Source of the DNA: Bacteroidota bacterium
GTDB taxonomy: Bacteria > Bacteroidota > Bacteroidia > Chitinophagales > Chitinophagaceae
Length of the DNA stretch: 64,000 nt
NCBI GenBank assembly: GCA_020161435.1
Contig: JAIUNV010000001.1
Coordinates: 124,001 to 188,000, forward strand
Reading direction: 5' to 3'
Shown: positions 26,696 through 33,988 of the stretch, piece by piece
Layout: the number at the start of each line of letters is the position of its first letter
How positions within the stretch are numbered: the stretch's first letter is position 1
Translations under genes and position numbers: made by a program
The notes under the pieces: generated by a model
What the model was told of the DNA's origin: nothing
Seen by the model: only the letters and a program-made list of their open reading frames with translations
Database searches by the model: none

Positions 26696-26730
26696 TTTGG
26701 AGCGTAGCAAAAAAGCTCCAAAAATATTTT
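26696..26730 (+). terminator. Terminator after the DUF3024 gene
   Basis: TTTGGAGC and GCTCCAAA form a perfect 8-bp stem with an 11-base loop, followed by AATATTTT. Confidence 0.7.
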
Positions 26731-26733
26731 GCC

Positions 26734-26820
26734 AGCAACGTCTCCGGTACGGGACGTTGCGTAATTGAAAGTTTGATTAGGGTAGATGCAAACTCCACTG
26801 AAGGAGAAATTGCCGATAAG
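26734..26820 (+). repeat. Short repeat unit, copy 2
   Basis: 39 of the first 42 bases equal copy 1. The hairpin at 26735-26760 is stronger here: GCAACGTC pairs with GACGTTGC and an inner CCG with CGG. The tail reads CCACTGAAGGAGAAATTGCCG. Both copies lie in the same orientation, 511 bp apart. Confidence 0.7.
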
Positions 26821-26882
26821 GAAATACCCATCTAACAATCATTTTCAATAATTTGCATTGACGGCTTTAAAAAACAATTAAT

Positions 26883-27206
26883 ATGGATGAGCTAATTCTT
26901 ATATCATGGATTATTTTTTCCCTTGTGATAGCAGGTGTGGGTGCAAGTAGAAAAATTGGATTTTGGTGGGCACTACTTGCAAGTATTTTTTTAAGCCCTA
27001 TATCGGGTTTAATTCTTGTTTCATTTTCGAAAGACTTACAAGATGAATATTTTAAGCGACAAATACTTGAAGAGTTGTCAATTTTGACAGACGGTCAAAA
27101 AAATATCAAAAGTGAAAAAGTGAAATCGAACGGCAGTAAAAAGGGAGTTGATGATACGGATGATTTATCCTCCAAACAAGTTGATATAGATTTAAGTGAA
27201 ATTTGA
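26883..27206 (+). CDS. Small hypothetical membrane protein
   Basis: A 107-residue protein with two predicted membrane helices in the first half (ELILISWIIFSLVIAGVGA and FWWALLASIFLSPISGLILV) joined by a short basic turn, then a charged, lysine- and aspartate-rich cytoplasmic tail with KSNGSKKGVDDTDD. I do not recognise a family. Its stop codon directly abuts the ATG of the next gene, so the two are surely cotranscribed and probably translated together. A+T content is high, unlike the genes outside the segment. A possible role is as membrane partner of the following SH3-like protein; that is inference from adjacency only. Confidence 0.75.
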   Translation: MDELILISWIIFSLVIAGVGASRKIGFWWALLASIFLSPISGLILVSFSKDLQDEYFKRQILEELSILTDGQKNIKSEKVKSNGSKKGVDDTDDLSSKQVDIDLSEI

Positions 27207-28100
27207 ATGGAGAAATTACTAAGACAAATTTATTTGAGATTTAATCCTGATTTGATTGAATCAATTCCGCATCTCCTTTCTAAGTATAAAGGAAGTGAGG
27301 ATGTTTTACTTTCTGAAATATGCAAAAAATATGGCATAACTGAAGATTTATTGCAGGAGTTACAAAATGCTACCGAAAGTGAATCGTCTGGCAATTTTGA
27401 ATTTGAAACTGGTGACTCTTCGTCGCTTCACAGGGTTAGAAATTTTATTAGACCAATCTCGATTATCGTTTTTGTATTGATTGTTGTTTTGCTATTGATA
27501 AAAATGTATAAAAGTGATGAGGATGTTTTACTTGAAGATAGGATTGTAAATTCTGATGTTGTTGGCTCCTTACGTGAATTCCATTTTTCTTATGCCGTAA
27601 AATCCGATCGAGCATTTTTCTACATAAAGCCAGATTTTAATACGAAAAAGAAATCTTTTCTTGTTCCTTCATCGTATCACATTATAGCGAGAGATTTTCA
27701 AAATGGATTTATTTATACTGTATTTACCAATACTAATGGACAAACTTCCAGCGGTTGGATAGCAGAGGATGATTTAATTCCTGTTGCAGCGATAATTCCC
27801 GATGCGTCAGTTGTTTACAGAACTGGAAATATCGTCAATTTAAAAGGTCATCCGGAACTTGTTAATACTTCAACTGGTGAAGGAGGCCCCGTTTGGAATT
27901 GTTTAGTACTCAAACTCGAAGTTCCCTTTCGGTTTGAATCTTATGATGGATCTACTCAGGTTATTAAAGAGATTTCAATTCAAGGAATTGGTATAGATAA
28001 TCCTTTATTGGGTCAATTAGATTCAATTGTTGTTACTGGTGAGTTGGATGTTGCGCAAACAGTGCATGATTGCAGAGATGTTGTGTTATATTTTAAATGA
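27207..28100 (+). CDS. Hypothetical membrane-anchored protein with SH3-like domain
   Basis: A 297-residue protein. Residues 1-80 are charged and helical (IPHLLSKYKGSEDVLLSEIC), one membrane helix lies at about 85-103 (ISIIVFVLIVVLLLIKMY), and the rest should be extracytoplasmic. Residues about 130-195 resemble a bacterial SH3 domain (FFYIKPDFNTKKKSFLVPSS ... SSGWIAEDDLIPV). The last 95 residues are beta-rich and show VWNCLVLKLEVPF and LDSIVVTGELDVAQ, which recalls DUF4431-type modules; that resemblance is weak and unverified. It follows the small membrane protein without any gap and is strongly AT-rich. The function is unknown. Confidence 0.75.
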   Translation: MEKLLRQIYLRFNPDLIESIPHLLSKYKGSEDVLLSEICKKYGITEDLLQELQNATESESSGNFEFETGDSSSLHRVRNFIRPISIIVFVLIVVLLLIKMYKSDEDVLLEDRIVNSDVVGSLREFHFSYAVKSDRAFFYIKPDFNTKKKSFLVPSSYHIIARDFQNGFIYTVFTNTNGQTSSGWIAEDDLIPVAAIIPDASVVYRTGNIVNLKGHPELVNTSTGEGGPVWNCLVLKLEVPFRFESYDGSTQVIKEISIQGIGIDNPLLGQLDSIVVTGELDVAQTVHDCRDVVLYFK

Positions 28101-28120
28101 TTTGGGGTTGGTTTCAGGAA

Positions 28121-28150
28121 ACGTTGCCTGAGGGAGATATTGATGAGAAT
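28121..28150 (+). repeat. Short repeat unit, copy 3 (tail only)
   Basis: AAACGTTGCCTGAGGGAGATATTGATGAG resembles the tails of copies 1 and 2 in the pattern CTGNGGGAGANATTGNTG. The front part with the hairpin is missing or unrecognisable. It lies 20 bases after the stop codon of the previous gene. Confidence 0.45.
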
Positions 28151-28173
28151 AAAAATCGCCATCCAATTGTACT

Positions 28174-28200
28174 CCTCAGCGCCTCCGTGTCTTCGCGTTT
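28174..28200 (+). repeat. Dispersed CTCCGTGTCTTCGCG repeat (family A)
   Basis: CCTCAGCGCCTCCGTGTC then TTCGCGTTT. Related copies lie at 28945-28984, 30159-30203 (minus) and 57483-57568. Confidence 0.6.
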
Positions 28201-28230
28201 CAACTTTTATCTTTACTCCAAACACCTGCC

Positions 28231-28845
28231 ATGAAAACCGATGCCCGGGTAGATGCCTACATCCAGAAAGCGCAGCCCTTTGCGCAGCCCATACTACAGC
28301 ATCTGCGTAGCCTTGTGCACCGGGTATGCCCCACGGCCGAAGAAACCATGAAATGGAGCTTCCCGCATTTTATGTACAAAGGCGATATGCTCTGCAGCAT
28401 GGCCTCGTTTAAGCAGCATGCCGTGTTTGGTTTTTGGAAGGCGCCACTCATGAAAGATCCGGTGTTGCAGCAAACGGCGGCATCCGAAGTAGCCATGGGC
28501 CATTTGGGCCGACTCACTTCCCTGCAAGACCTGCCATCCGATGCACAACTCACCGCTTGGATTGAGGAAGCGATGGCACTGAATGACCAAGGCATCAAGC
28601 TGGCCAAAAAGCCTGCCGAAAAAGCGCCGGTACAACTGCCCGCTTACATCACGGAAGCCATGCAGCAACAACCGCAGGCACTGGCCGTATGGGAAGCTTT
28701 TGCCCCCAGCCACCGCAAAGAATACGTGCAGTGGATTACCGAAGCCAAAACGGAAGCCACCCGCCAAAAGCGCCTGGCACAAACCATTGAATGGGTAGCT
28801 GCTGGCAAGGGCCGCAACTGGCAGTACGAAAAGAAAGCCCATTAA
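28231..28845 (+). CDS. YdeI/OmpD-associated family protein (DUF1801 plus OmdA-like)
   Basis: A 204-residue soluble protein of two parts. The first 110 residues form a DUF1801/YdhG-like fold (QPILQHLRSLVHRVCPTAEE, TMKWSFPHFMYKGDMLCSMA). The C-terminal part has AYITEAMQQQPQALAVWEAF and SHRKEYVQWITEAKTEATRQ, typical of bacteriocin-protection/OmdA-like YdeI proteins. The biochemical activity of the family is unknown. Base composition is like the surrounding chromosome, unlike the AT-rich genes before it. A TATCTTTA element at 28208-28215 could be its -7 box. A composite repeat follows its stop codon. Confidence 0.85.
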   Translation: MKTDARVDAYIQKAQPFAQPILQHLRSLVHRVCPTAEETMKWSFPHFMYKGDMLCSMASFKQHAVFGFWKAPLMKDPVLQQTAASEVAMGHLGRLTSLQDLPSDAQLTAWIEEAMALNDQGIKLAKKPAEKAPVQLPAYITEAMQQQPQALAVWEAFAPSHRKEYVQWITEAKTEATRQKRLAQTIEWVAAGKGRNWQYEKKAH

Positions 28846-28926
28846 CCCCCTGCCCCCTAAAGGGGGTTCAGGTTTTTGTTTTTGGTTCGTGGTTTCGGGC
28901 AACAGCCGCGGTGGAAGAAGTTGCGG
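28842..28926. repeat. Right composite repeat
   Basis: Again directly at a stop codon: an ACCCCC..GGGGGT hairpin (about 28846-28868), a G/T-rich tract with GTTCGTGGTTTC, and GCAAC-N16-GTTGC at 28899-28924. The order and the 26-base length of the last hairpin equal those of the left composite repeat at 26169-26250. The first hairpin may terminate ydeI. Confidence 0.6.
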
Positions 28927-28944
28927 GCAAGAAAAAAAACTAAC

Positions 28945-28984
28945 CTCTTTGTGCCCCTTTGTGTCTTCGTGCCTTTGTGGTTCA
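28945..28984 (+). repeat. Dispersed CTTTGTGTCTTCGTG repeat (family A)
   Basis: CTCTTTGTGCCCCTTTGTG then TCTTCGTGCCTTTGTGGTTC. The fullest plus-strand copy of the family in the window. Confidence 0.7.
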
Positions 28985-29013
28985 CATGTATTTTTCCCGT
29001 AAGCTCTAGTTTT

Positions 29014-29280
29014 TTAATCCTGACTTTTTGGGTTCCAGCGTTCCAGTTTGGGAATACCGCTGGTGAGCATGTCGGCTAAGAAAGATGGGATGCCTTTTTG
29101 CTGTAGTTTTTTGTTGGCATACTGGCGCATGTCTTCCGCCGTCCAGTCGGGTTGTACAAAAGCACCGTTGGTAAAGCAATAGCTGCAATACATATTGTTT
29201 GCTGTGCCATCGGCATTGGTGCCCTTACCTGCCGCTCTGTCGAACGGTATACCACAACTCTGACAACTAATATACTCCAT
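29014..29280 (-). CDS. Putative zinc ribbon protein
   Basis: An 88-residue soluble protein. Two cysteine pairs, CQSCG at residues 6-10 and CSYC at about 34-37, make a zinc ribbon like that of Pfam's putative zinc ribbon family (MEYISCQSCGIPFDRAAGKG, NMYCSYCFTNGAF), followed by a helical tail with WTAEDMRQYANKKLQQKG. In related proteins the ribbon is fused to or next to transcription regulators, but this one stands alone. The ATG at 29280 starts exactly before the first ribbon; a longer frame upstream lacks sense. It is followed by no clear terminator and lies 80 bases downstream of the channel gene on the same strand. Confidence 0.8.
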   Translation of the reverse strand: MEYISCQSCGIPFDRAAGKGTNADGTANNMYCSYCFTNGAFVQPDWTAEDMRQYANKKLQQKGIPSFLADMLTSGIPKLERWNPKSQD

Positions 29281-29362
29281 AGCCCTATGCTTAAGACTGC
29301 AAATAAAAGGATAGTTATGGGTGAAAACCCCGGAAAGCATTGACAAATACTTGTAACAACCA

Positions 29363-30076
29363 CTACGGTAAGTGCAGCAAATGATACGCCATGGCCGCCA
29401 ATGCACTACCCAGTACAGGTCCAACAATCGGCACCAGTGCATAGCCCCAGTCGCTGCTGCCTTTGTGTTGAATGGGCAACAGCATGTGGGCAATGCGTGG
29501 CCCTAAATCACGGGCGGGATTGATGGCATAGCCGGTGGCACCACCGAGGCTCAGACCAATACCCAACACGAGTAACGCAACGGGCAATGCATCGAGGGCA
29601 CCGAGGCTGCTGGCGGGCGATGCAATGTGTAGCACACCAAACACGAGGGCAAACGTGCCGATCATTTCGGTAAGCATGTTCCAGCCGAAACTACGGACTG
29701 CAGGGGCGGTGCAAAAGGTAGCTTTGATGGCACCGGCATCGGTGCTGGCATCGTATTGTTTTTTATAGGTGAGCCACACCAGCAGCGAACCGGCAAACGC
29801 TCCGGCTATTTGTGCCAGCAGGTAGCCGCCCACCTTGCTCCAGGCAAACTTGCCTAAATACGCCAACGCCAAAGTAACAGCCGGGTTGAGGTGGGCACCG
29901 CTTTCGGCAGCACTCACATAAACACCCGTAAACACGCCCATGGCCCAACCGAATGTGATGACAATCCAACCGGCACCGCCGGCGTAGGTTTTTTGCAAAG
30001 AAGTATTGGCAACTACACCATTGCCCAATAAAATAATGAGTGCTGTTCCAATGAACTCGTACACGATGGCTTGCAT
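29363..30076 (-). CDS. Aquaporin/glycerol facilitator (GlpF type)
   Basis: A 237-residue channel with six membrane helices and the two half-helix motifs: HLNPAVTLAL (first NPA) and INPARDLGPR (second NPA). The Asp directly after NPAR is the mark of aquaglyceroporins as opposed to water-only channels, so glycerol or a similar polyol is the expected substrate. Other segments match MIP family helices (MQAIVYEFIGTALIILLGNG, ATGYAINPARD). The ATG at 30076 is preferred; the long extension upstream is rich in Cys and Pro and runs into repeat DNA. A glycerol kinase gene lies 7 kb away, not adjacent as in classical glp operons. Confidence 0.92.
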   Translation of the reverse strand: MQAIVYEFIGTALIILLGNGVVANTSLQKTYAGGAGWIVITFGWAMGVFTGVYVSAAESGAHLNPAVTLALAYLGKFAWSKVGGYLLAQIAGAFAGSLLVWLTYKKQYDASTDAGAIKATFCTAPAVRSFGWNMLTEMIGTFALVFGVLHIASPASSLGALDALPVALLVLGIGLSLGGATGYAINPARDLGPRIAHMLLPIQHKGSSDWGYALVPIVGPVLGSALAAMAYHLLHLP

Positions 30077-30104
30077 AAGCGTTGGCTTTGCGGATGAATA
30101 TACA

Positions 30105-30361
30105 GCCAAATGGAATGAGAAGTACGAAGGGAGAAGTACTAGGTGCGAAGGTTTTTTTGAACCACAAAGACACAAGGGAGGCACAAAGGAACACAAAGTG
30201 GTTATTTGGAATTTGCTGTTAGCAGGACATACGTGCTTTTCCTGCAAACTGAAAATTGCAAACTGCAAACTGATTGTTTGTTTCCGAAGCTAGCATTGAC
30301 TCCTTTTCACTTTCTTATTCTTTATTGCTTATTTCTTATTCCCTCTTTATTCCTTTGCAGC
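30105..30361. repeat. Repeat-stacked intergenic region upstream of the DsbA-like gene
   Basis: Four short repeat types are stacked: GAAGTACGAAGG-like stretches (30119-30150), a minus-strand copy of the ACCACAAAGACACAAG family (30159-30203), GCAAACTGCAAACTG-type DNA (about 30244-30275) and TTCTTATT-rich DNA (about 30308-30350). The last two families and their order are mirrored at 57.36-57.57 kb. The divergent genes start at the two ends. Confidence 0.6.
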
Positions 30362-31015
30362 ATGAAGCCATTGATTATTTATTGCTACGATGCCTACTGC
30401 GGTTGGTGTTATGGGTTTAGCCCCGTTATCAAAAAAGCATTTGAAAACCTTCGGGACCAAATTGATTTTGAAGTGCTGAGCGGTGGTATGATACCTGCGG
30501 ACAGCCCAGTGCCCATTGAAAAAATGGCGGGCTACATTGCGGGGGCCTACAAAAATGTAGAAGAGCTTACAGGCATTCAGTTTGGCGAAGATTATCTGTG
30601 GCACATCAATAACCCCGACTTGAGCGACTGGGTGATGAGCAGTGAAAAACCCGCTATTGCGCTGAGTGTTTTCAAAGAATATTATCCGGCTGATGCGGTG
30701 CTGTTTGCCGCCGATTTGCAATACGCCCTGCACTACGAAGGCCGCGACCTCTGCGACGACGAAGCCTACCGGCATTTGCTGCATAAATACAATATCGATG
30801 CAGATGAATTTTACAGCAAACTGAAAAGCGAGGAGTACAAAGAGAAAGCCTACTACGACATGGCGCTGTGCAAGCAGTTGCAGGTCACTGGTTTTCCGGC
30901 GGTGCTCATGCAGGTAAGCGATGGCAAGTTTTATCTCATTGCCCGTGGCTACACCAGCTTCGAAGATTTGACGCAACGCATTGCCAACGTGCTGGCCGAG
31001 AACCAACCCGCTTAA
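30362..31015 (+). CDS. DsbA family protein (CGWC thioredoxin fold)
   Basis: A 217-residue protein with the FrnE/DsbA-like fold. The redox motif CGWC lies at residues 13-16 in YDAYCGWCYGFSP, followed by a long helical insertion (MAGYIAGAYKNVEELTGIQFG) and the cis-proline loop TGFPAVLMQVSDG. No signal peptide is present with the ATG at 30362, so it should be cytoplasmic and closer to FrnE/HCCA-isomerase relatives than to periplasmic DsbA. Its role may be reduction or isomerisation of small-molecule or protein thiols. The next gene begins after a single base, so they form an operon. Confidence 0.85.
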   Translation: MKPLIIYCYDAYCGWCYGFSPVIKKAFENLRDQIDFEVLSGGMIPADSPVPIEKMAGYIAGAYKNVEELTGIQFGEDYLWHINNPDLSDWVMSSEKPAIALSVFKEYYPADAVLFAADLQYALHYEGRDLCDDEAYRHLLHKYNIDADEFYSKLKSEEYKEKAYYDMALCKQLQVTGFPAVLMQVSDGKFYLIARGYTSFEDLTQRIANVLAENQPA

Positions 31016-31016
31016 C

Positions 31017-32078
31017 ATGCCGCTACAGCAACTGAAAGAATTGTGGCAACTGCCCAAAGAAGAACACGAAAGCGACACCTATCGGGAAATTCAGGAGGGC
31101 ATTGTATTCAAGGGGCACAACCTGTGGTTGCTATCCGCAGCAATGGTTATTGCCTGCATTGGGCTCAATGCAGGCAATAGTGCGGCCATCGTTGGCGCCA
31201 TGTTGATATCCCCACTCATGGGGCCGGTCATTGGGTTTGCCTTTGGCATCAGCATTCAAAGCCGTAGCATGATGCGGCTGAGTGTACGCAACTGGCTGGT
31301 AATGGTGAGCACCAGTTTGCTGGCCTCATCCTTGTTTTTTGTAGTAACGCCCTTTCATTACAGCACCAATGAACTGCGCAGTTTTACAGAAGGTACCATC
31401 TTCGATGTAATGCTGGCTTTTGTAGGCGGCATTGCGGGTTTCATTGGCATCATTCGCAAAGAAGCCGTGAAAGTAATTGCCGGTGTGGCGGTGGCAACAG
31501 CCTGTATTCCGCCCCTGTGTACTGCAGGCTACGGCATAGCCACTTTGCAATGGAGATTTTTTCTCGGCGGCTTTTATTTCTTTCTCATCAACTGTTTTTT
31601 TATAGGGCTCGGTACCTGGCTTACCAGCACCCTGCTGGGCTATGCACATTTTTACAAAGGCCACTTGCCCAACCGGCGCAAGCTAAGTGGTTGGATGACT
31701 TTGATAGGTGTGGCTTTGCTGGTGCCCAGCATTTGGCTGGCATTTCTAAAATGGACCAGCCAACGCTTTGAATACCGGGTAAATACCTATGTTGAAAACA
31801 TTCAGGCCGCCTTCCCCGATTTGGTGATTGTGAGGCACAAAGCGTTCCGGCAAAACGACGAACAGTTTGTCGATATCTCTTTGCTCAATGACAGCAGTGA
31901 TGTAGCCGGCACGGTGCTGGATGCAGCCAACAGCATGGACAGCAGCATCCACGTCATCTGGCATTTTGCGCCAGATAAAGCCAGCCGCGAAGCCGCCAAA
32001 CTGCGGCAGGAAATGAAACGCATGGATAGTGTGCTGCGCCGGCAAGATTCTTTGTTGCGAAACATACAATCACCTTAG
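31017..32078 (+). CDS. DUF389 membrane protein
   Basis: A 353-residue protein. Residues 45-235 carry about six hydrophobic helices, with the family pattern NLWLLSAAMVIACIGLNAGN, SAAIVGAMLISPLMGPVIG and the loop GGIAGFIGIIRKEAVKVIAG; the remaining C-terminal part is a soluble domain with a coiled-coil end (KLRQEMKRMDSVLRRQDSLL). DUF389 proteins are transporters or channels of unknown substrate. The ATG at 31017 is one base after the stop of the DsbA-like gene, so translational coupling is likely. The spacing to the next gene is about 60 bases. Confidence 0.85.
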   Translation: MPLQQLKELWQLPKEEHESDTYREIQEGIVFKGHNLWLLSAAMVIACIGLNAGNSAAIVGAMLISPLMGPVIGFAFGISIQSRSMMRLSVRNWLVMVSTSLLASSLFFVVTPFHYSTNELRSFTEGTIFDVMLAFVGGIAGFIGIIRKEAVKVIAGVAVATACIPPLCTAGYGIATLQWRFFLGGFYFFLINCFFIGLGTWLTSTLLGYAHFYKGHLPNRRKLSGWMTLIGVALLVPSIWLAFLKWTSQRFEYRVNTYVENIQAAFPDLVIVRHKAFRQNDEQFVDISLLNDSSDVAGTVLDAANSMDSSIHVIWHFAPDKASREAAKLRQEMKRMDSVLRRQDSLLRNIQSP

Positions 32079-32138
32079 GGTTTGTGCATTGAGCAATATC
32101 ATTGTTCCTTTTTATCATTACATGCAACTTGCAGCATT

Positions 32139-33062
32139 ATGATCGTAACCGTTACACTCAATCCGTGCATTGATAAGAGTTCGAAAGTGGAGAAGATGAA
32201 GCCAGAAAGCAAGCTGCGCTGTGCCGAAGTGGTACACGAGCCCGGTGGCGGCGGCATCAACGTGAGCAAGGCACTCAAAAAACTCGACACGGCATCTTTT
32301 GCGTTGTTTCCGGCAGGTGGCCACAACGGCGCCATGCTGCAAAGCCTGCTCAAAAAAGATGGCCTGCTGCACCATGCCGTAAACACCGAGGTAGAAACCC
32401 GTGAAAACTGGATAGTGTTGGAAACATCTACCAACAACCAGTTTCGGTTTACTTTTCCGGGTTTGTCGGTAGAAGAAAAAGCCATTGTAGCCCTCATCGA
32501 CGATATCAAAGCTTTTGCCCCCACCTACATTGTTGCCAGTGGTAGTTTGCCGCCGGGGCTGCCGCCGTATTTCTATGGCCTCATTGTAAAAACCGCCAAT
32601 GCCCTCGGCGCTAAATGCATCGTCGACACTTCTGGCGAAGCACTCGAAGCACTGCGTGGCCGCAATGCCTTTCTTATCAAACCCAACATTGGCGAACTCT
32701 GCAAGCTGTTGGGTAAAAACTACATCGACAAGGCGGATGTGCCCCACGCTGCCCGTCAGGTATTGCACGATGGTTTTGCAGAAATGGCTGCTGTGTCCAT
32801 GGGTCCGCTGGGTGCCTGGCTGGTGACCAAAAGCGAACAGTTTTTTGCCCCCGCCCCCGAAGTGCCCAAGCGCAGTACCGTAGGTGCCGGCGACAGCATG
32901 GTGGCAGGCATCACCTACATGTTGCAAAAAGGCGGCAACCTGCTCGATGCCATCAGCATGGGTGTGGCCTGCGGTTCGGCAGCTACGATGAATGAAGGTT
33001 CACAACTCTTCAATGCAGAAGATGCTCGCAGGCTCTACCACGAGGTAAGGCAAAACGTATAA
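32139..33062 (+). CDS. pfkB: 6-phosphofructokinase II / PfkB family kinase
   Basis: A 307-residue ribokinase-type sugar kinase. Signatures are PESKLRCAEVVHEPGGGGIN near the N-terminus, ASGSLPPGLPPYFYG, IVDTSGEALEAL and the ATP/anion-hole motif STVGAGDSMVAG close to the C-terminus. Several stretches, especially EPGGGGINV and the IVDxSGEAL box, are those of E. coli PfkB, which converts fructose 6-phosphate to the 1,6-bisphosphate; FruK or LacC remain possible. The ATG at 32139 begins directly with MIVTVTLNP as in relatives. It is probably in one transcript with the DUF389 gene and the beta-lactamase-like gene. Confidence 0.88.
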   Translation: MIVTVTLNPCIDKSSKVEKMKPESKLRCAEVVHEPGGGGINVSKALKKLDTASFALFPAGGHNGAMLQSLLKKDGLLHHAVNTEVETRENWIVLETSTNNQFRFTFPGLSVEEKAIVALIDDIKAFAPTYIVASGSLPPGLPPYFYGLIVKTANALGAKCIVDTSGEALEALRGRNAFLIKPNIGELCKLLGKNYIDKADVPHAARQVLHDGFAEMAAVSMGPLGAWLVTKSEQFFAPAPEVPKRSTVGAGDSMVAGITYMLQKGGNLLDAISMGVACGSAATMNEGSQLFNAEDARRLYHEVRQNV

Positions 33063-33065
33063 ACA

Positions 33066-33094
33066 TTGCCACATATATCAAACCACTTACTTTG
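33066..33094 (+). promoter_or_regulatory. Promoter candidate of the beta-lactamase-like gene
   Basis: TTG at 33066-33068, 18 bases, then TTACTTTG at 33087-33094 (one mismatch to TAnnTTTG). The first in-frame ATG is six bases further, so the leader would be only a few bases long. Confidence 0.45.
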
Positions 33095-33100
33095 CAACAA

Positions 33101-33988
33101 ATGATTGCTTGTATGCAAGGCAAAAAATGGCTGCTACTCTTGGTAGCATGCGGTGCCGTATTGCTGGCTGCCGCTCAAAAAAATGACAAGGCGCTGGAAG
33201 AAGCCCTGCTGAAAATGACGCAAGGTTTCAAAGGCGATATCGGCTTTTACATCAAAAACCTGAAGACCGGCAAAGTAGCCAGTTACAACGCCGATACGGT
33301 GTTTCCCACGGCCAGTATTGTAAAAGTGCCCATCCTGGTGGGCATACTCGATAAGCTGGAAAAAGGCGAACTCAATTACCACGATCAACTGACCTATGCC
33401 GACTCGCTGTACTATGCCGGCGTAGATATTTTGGGTGCCTTTAAAGACGGCGAAAAAATTGAACTCAGCAAAGTCATCATGCTCATGTGCACCACCAGCG
33501 ACAACACGGCCAGCCTGTGGTTGCAACAGCTGGCAGGCACGGGCACCCGCATCAATCAGCTGATGGATGAACTGCGCCTGCCCAACACCAAAGTAAACAG
33601 CCGCACCCCCGGCCGCGAAGAAATCCGCAAGCAGTATGGCTGGGGCCAAACAACCCCTGCAGAAATGGCCACTCTGTTTGAAAAAATGCTGCAACGGGAA
33701 GTGATCAATGGCAATGCCAGCGATAAAATGATGCGCATACTGGGCCGCAACTATTGGGATGAAGAAGGCCTGAGCAAAATTCCGCCCGGTGTATTTGTGG
33801 CCAGTAAAAACGGCGCTGTAGATGCCAGCCGTAGCGAAGTGATGTATGTAAACGGTCATAAGACGCCTTACATTTTTGCGGTATTTACCAAAAACAACGA
33901 AGACCGCAGCTGGGAACCCAGCAACGAAGCCTGGGAACTGACCCGCCGGATGAGTGATTTTGTGTGGACGTATTTCAATGCCGAATAA
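33101..33988 (+). CDS. Exported class A beta-lactamase-like serine hydrolase
   Basis: A 295-residue protein with signal peptide (KKWLLLLVACGAVLLAAAQ). It has the class A fold signatures: the nucleophile box SIVK in FPTASIVKVPILVG, the SDN loop in CTTSDNTASLW, an omega-like loop with TPGREEIRKQYGWGQTTP, and a third box that reads KNG (in ASKNGAVDASRSEVMYV) in place of the normal KTG/KSG. This change and the unclear general-base Glu make a true lactamase doubtful; penicillin-interacting or peptidase roles occur in relatives. ATG 33101 or 33113 may be the start. Its stop codon overlaps the next ATG by one base. Confidence 0.82.
   Translation: MIACMQGKKWLLLLVACGAVLLAAAQKNDKALEEALLKMTQGFKGDIGFYIKNLKTGKVASYNADTVFPTASIVKVPILVGILDKLEKGELNYHDQLTYADSLYYAGVDILGAFKDGEKIELSKVIMLMCTTSDNTASLWLQQLAGTGTRINQLMDELRLPNTKVNSRTPGREEIRKQYGWGQTTPAEMATLFEKMLQREVINGNASDKMMRILGRNYWDEEGLSKIPPGVFVASKNGAVDASRSEVMYVNGHKTPYIFAVFTKNNEDRSWEPSNEAWELTRRMSDFVWTYFNAE

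Noticed and set aside
26650..26838. Short minus-strand frames over the repeat copies (with a phrase like NYATSRTGDVA)
   Set aside because: The similar frames at 26169-26417 and 26650-26838 exist only because both cover copies of the same repeat; they are not independent genes.
26345..28100. Integron gene cassettes with attC sites
   Set aside because: The repeat hairpins lack the GTTRRRY and RYYYAAC core of attC sites and no integrase gene is in the window; only the alternating layout is similar.
33101..33988. Annotation as an antibiotic-resistance beta-lactamase
   Set aside because: The KTG box is replaced by KNG and the omega-loop glutamate is not clear, so resistance cannot be claimed.
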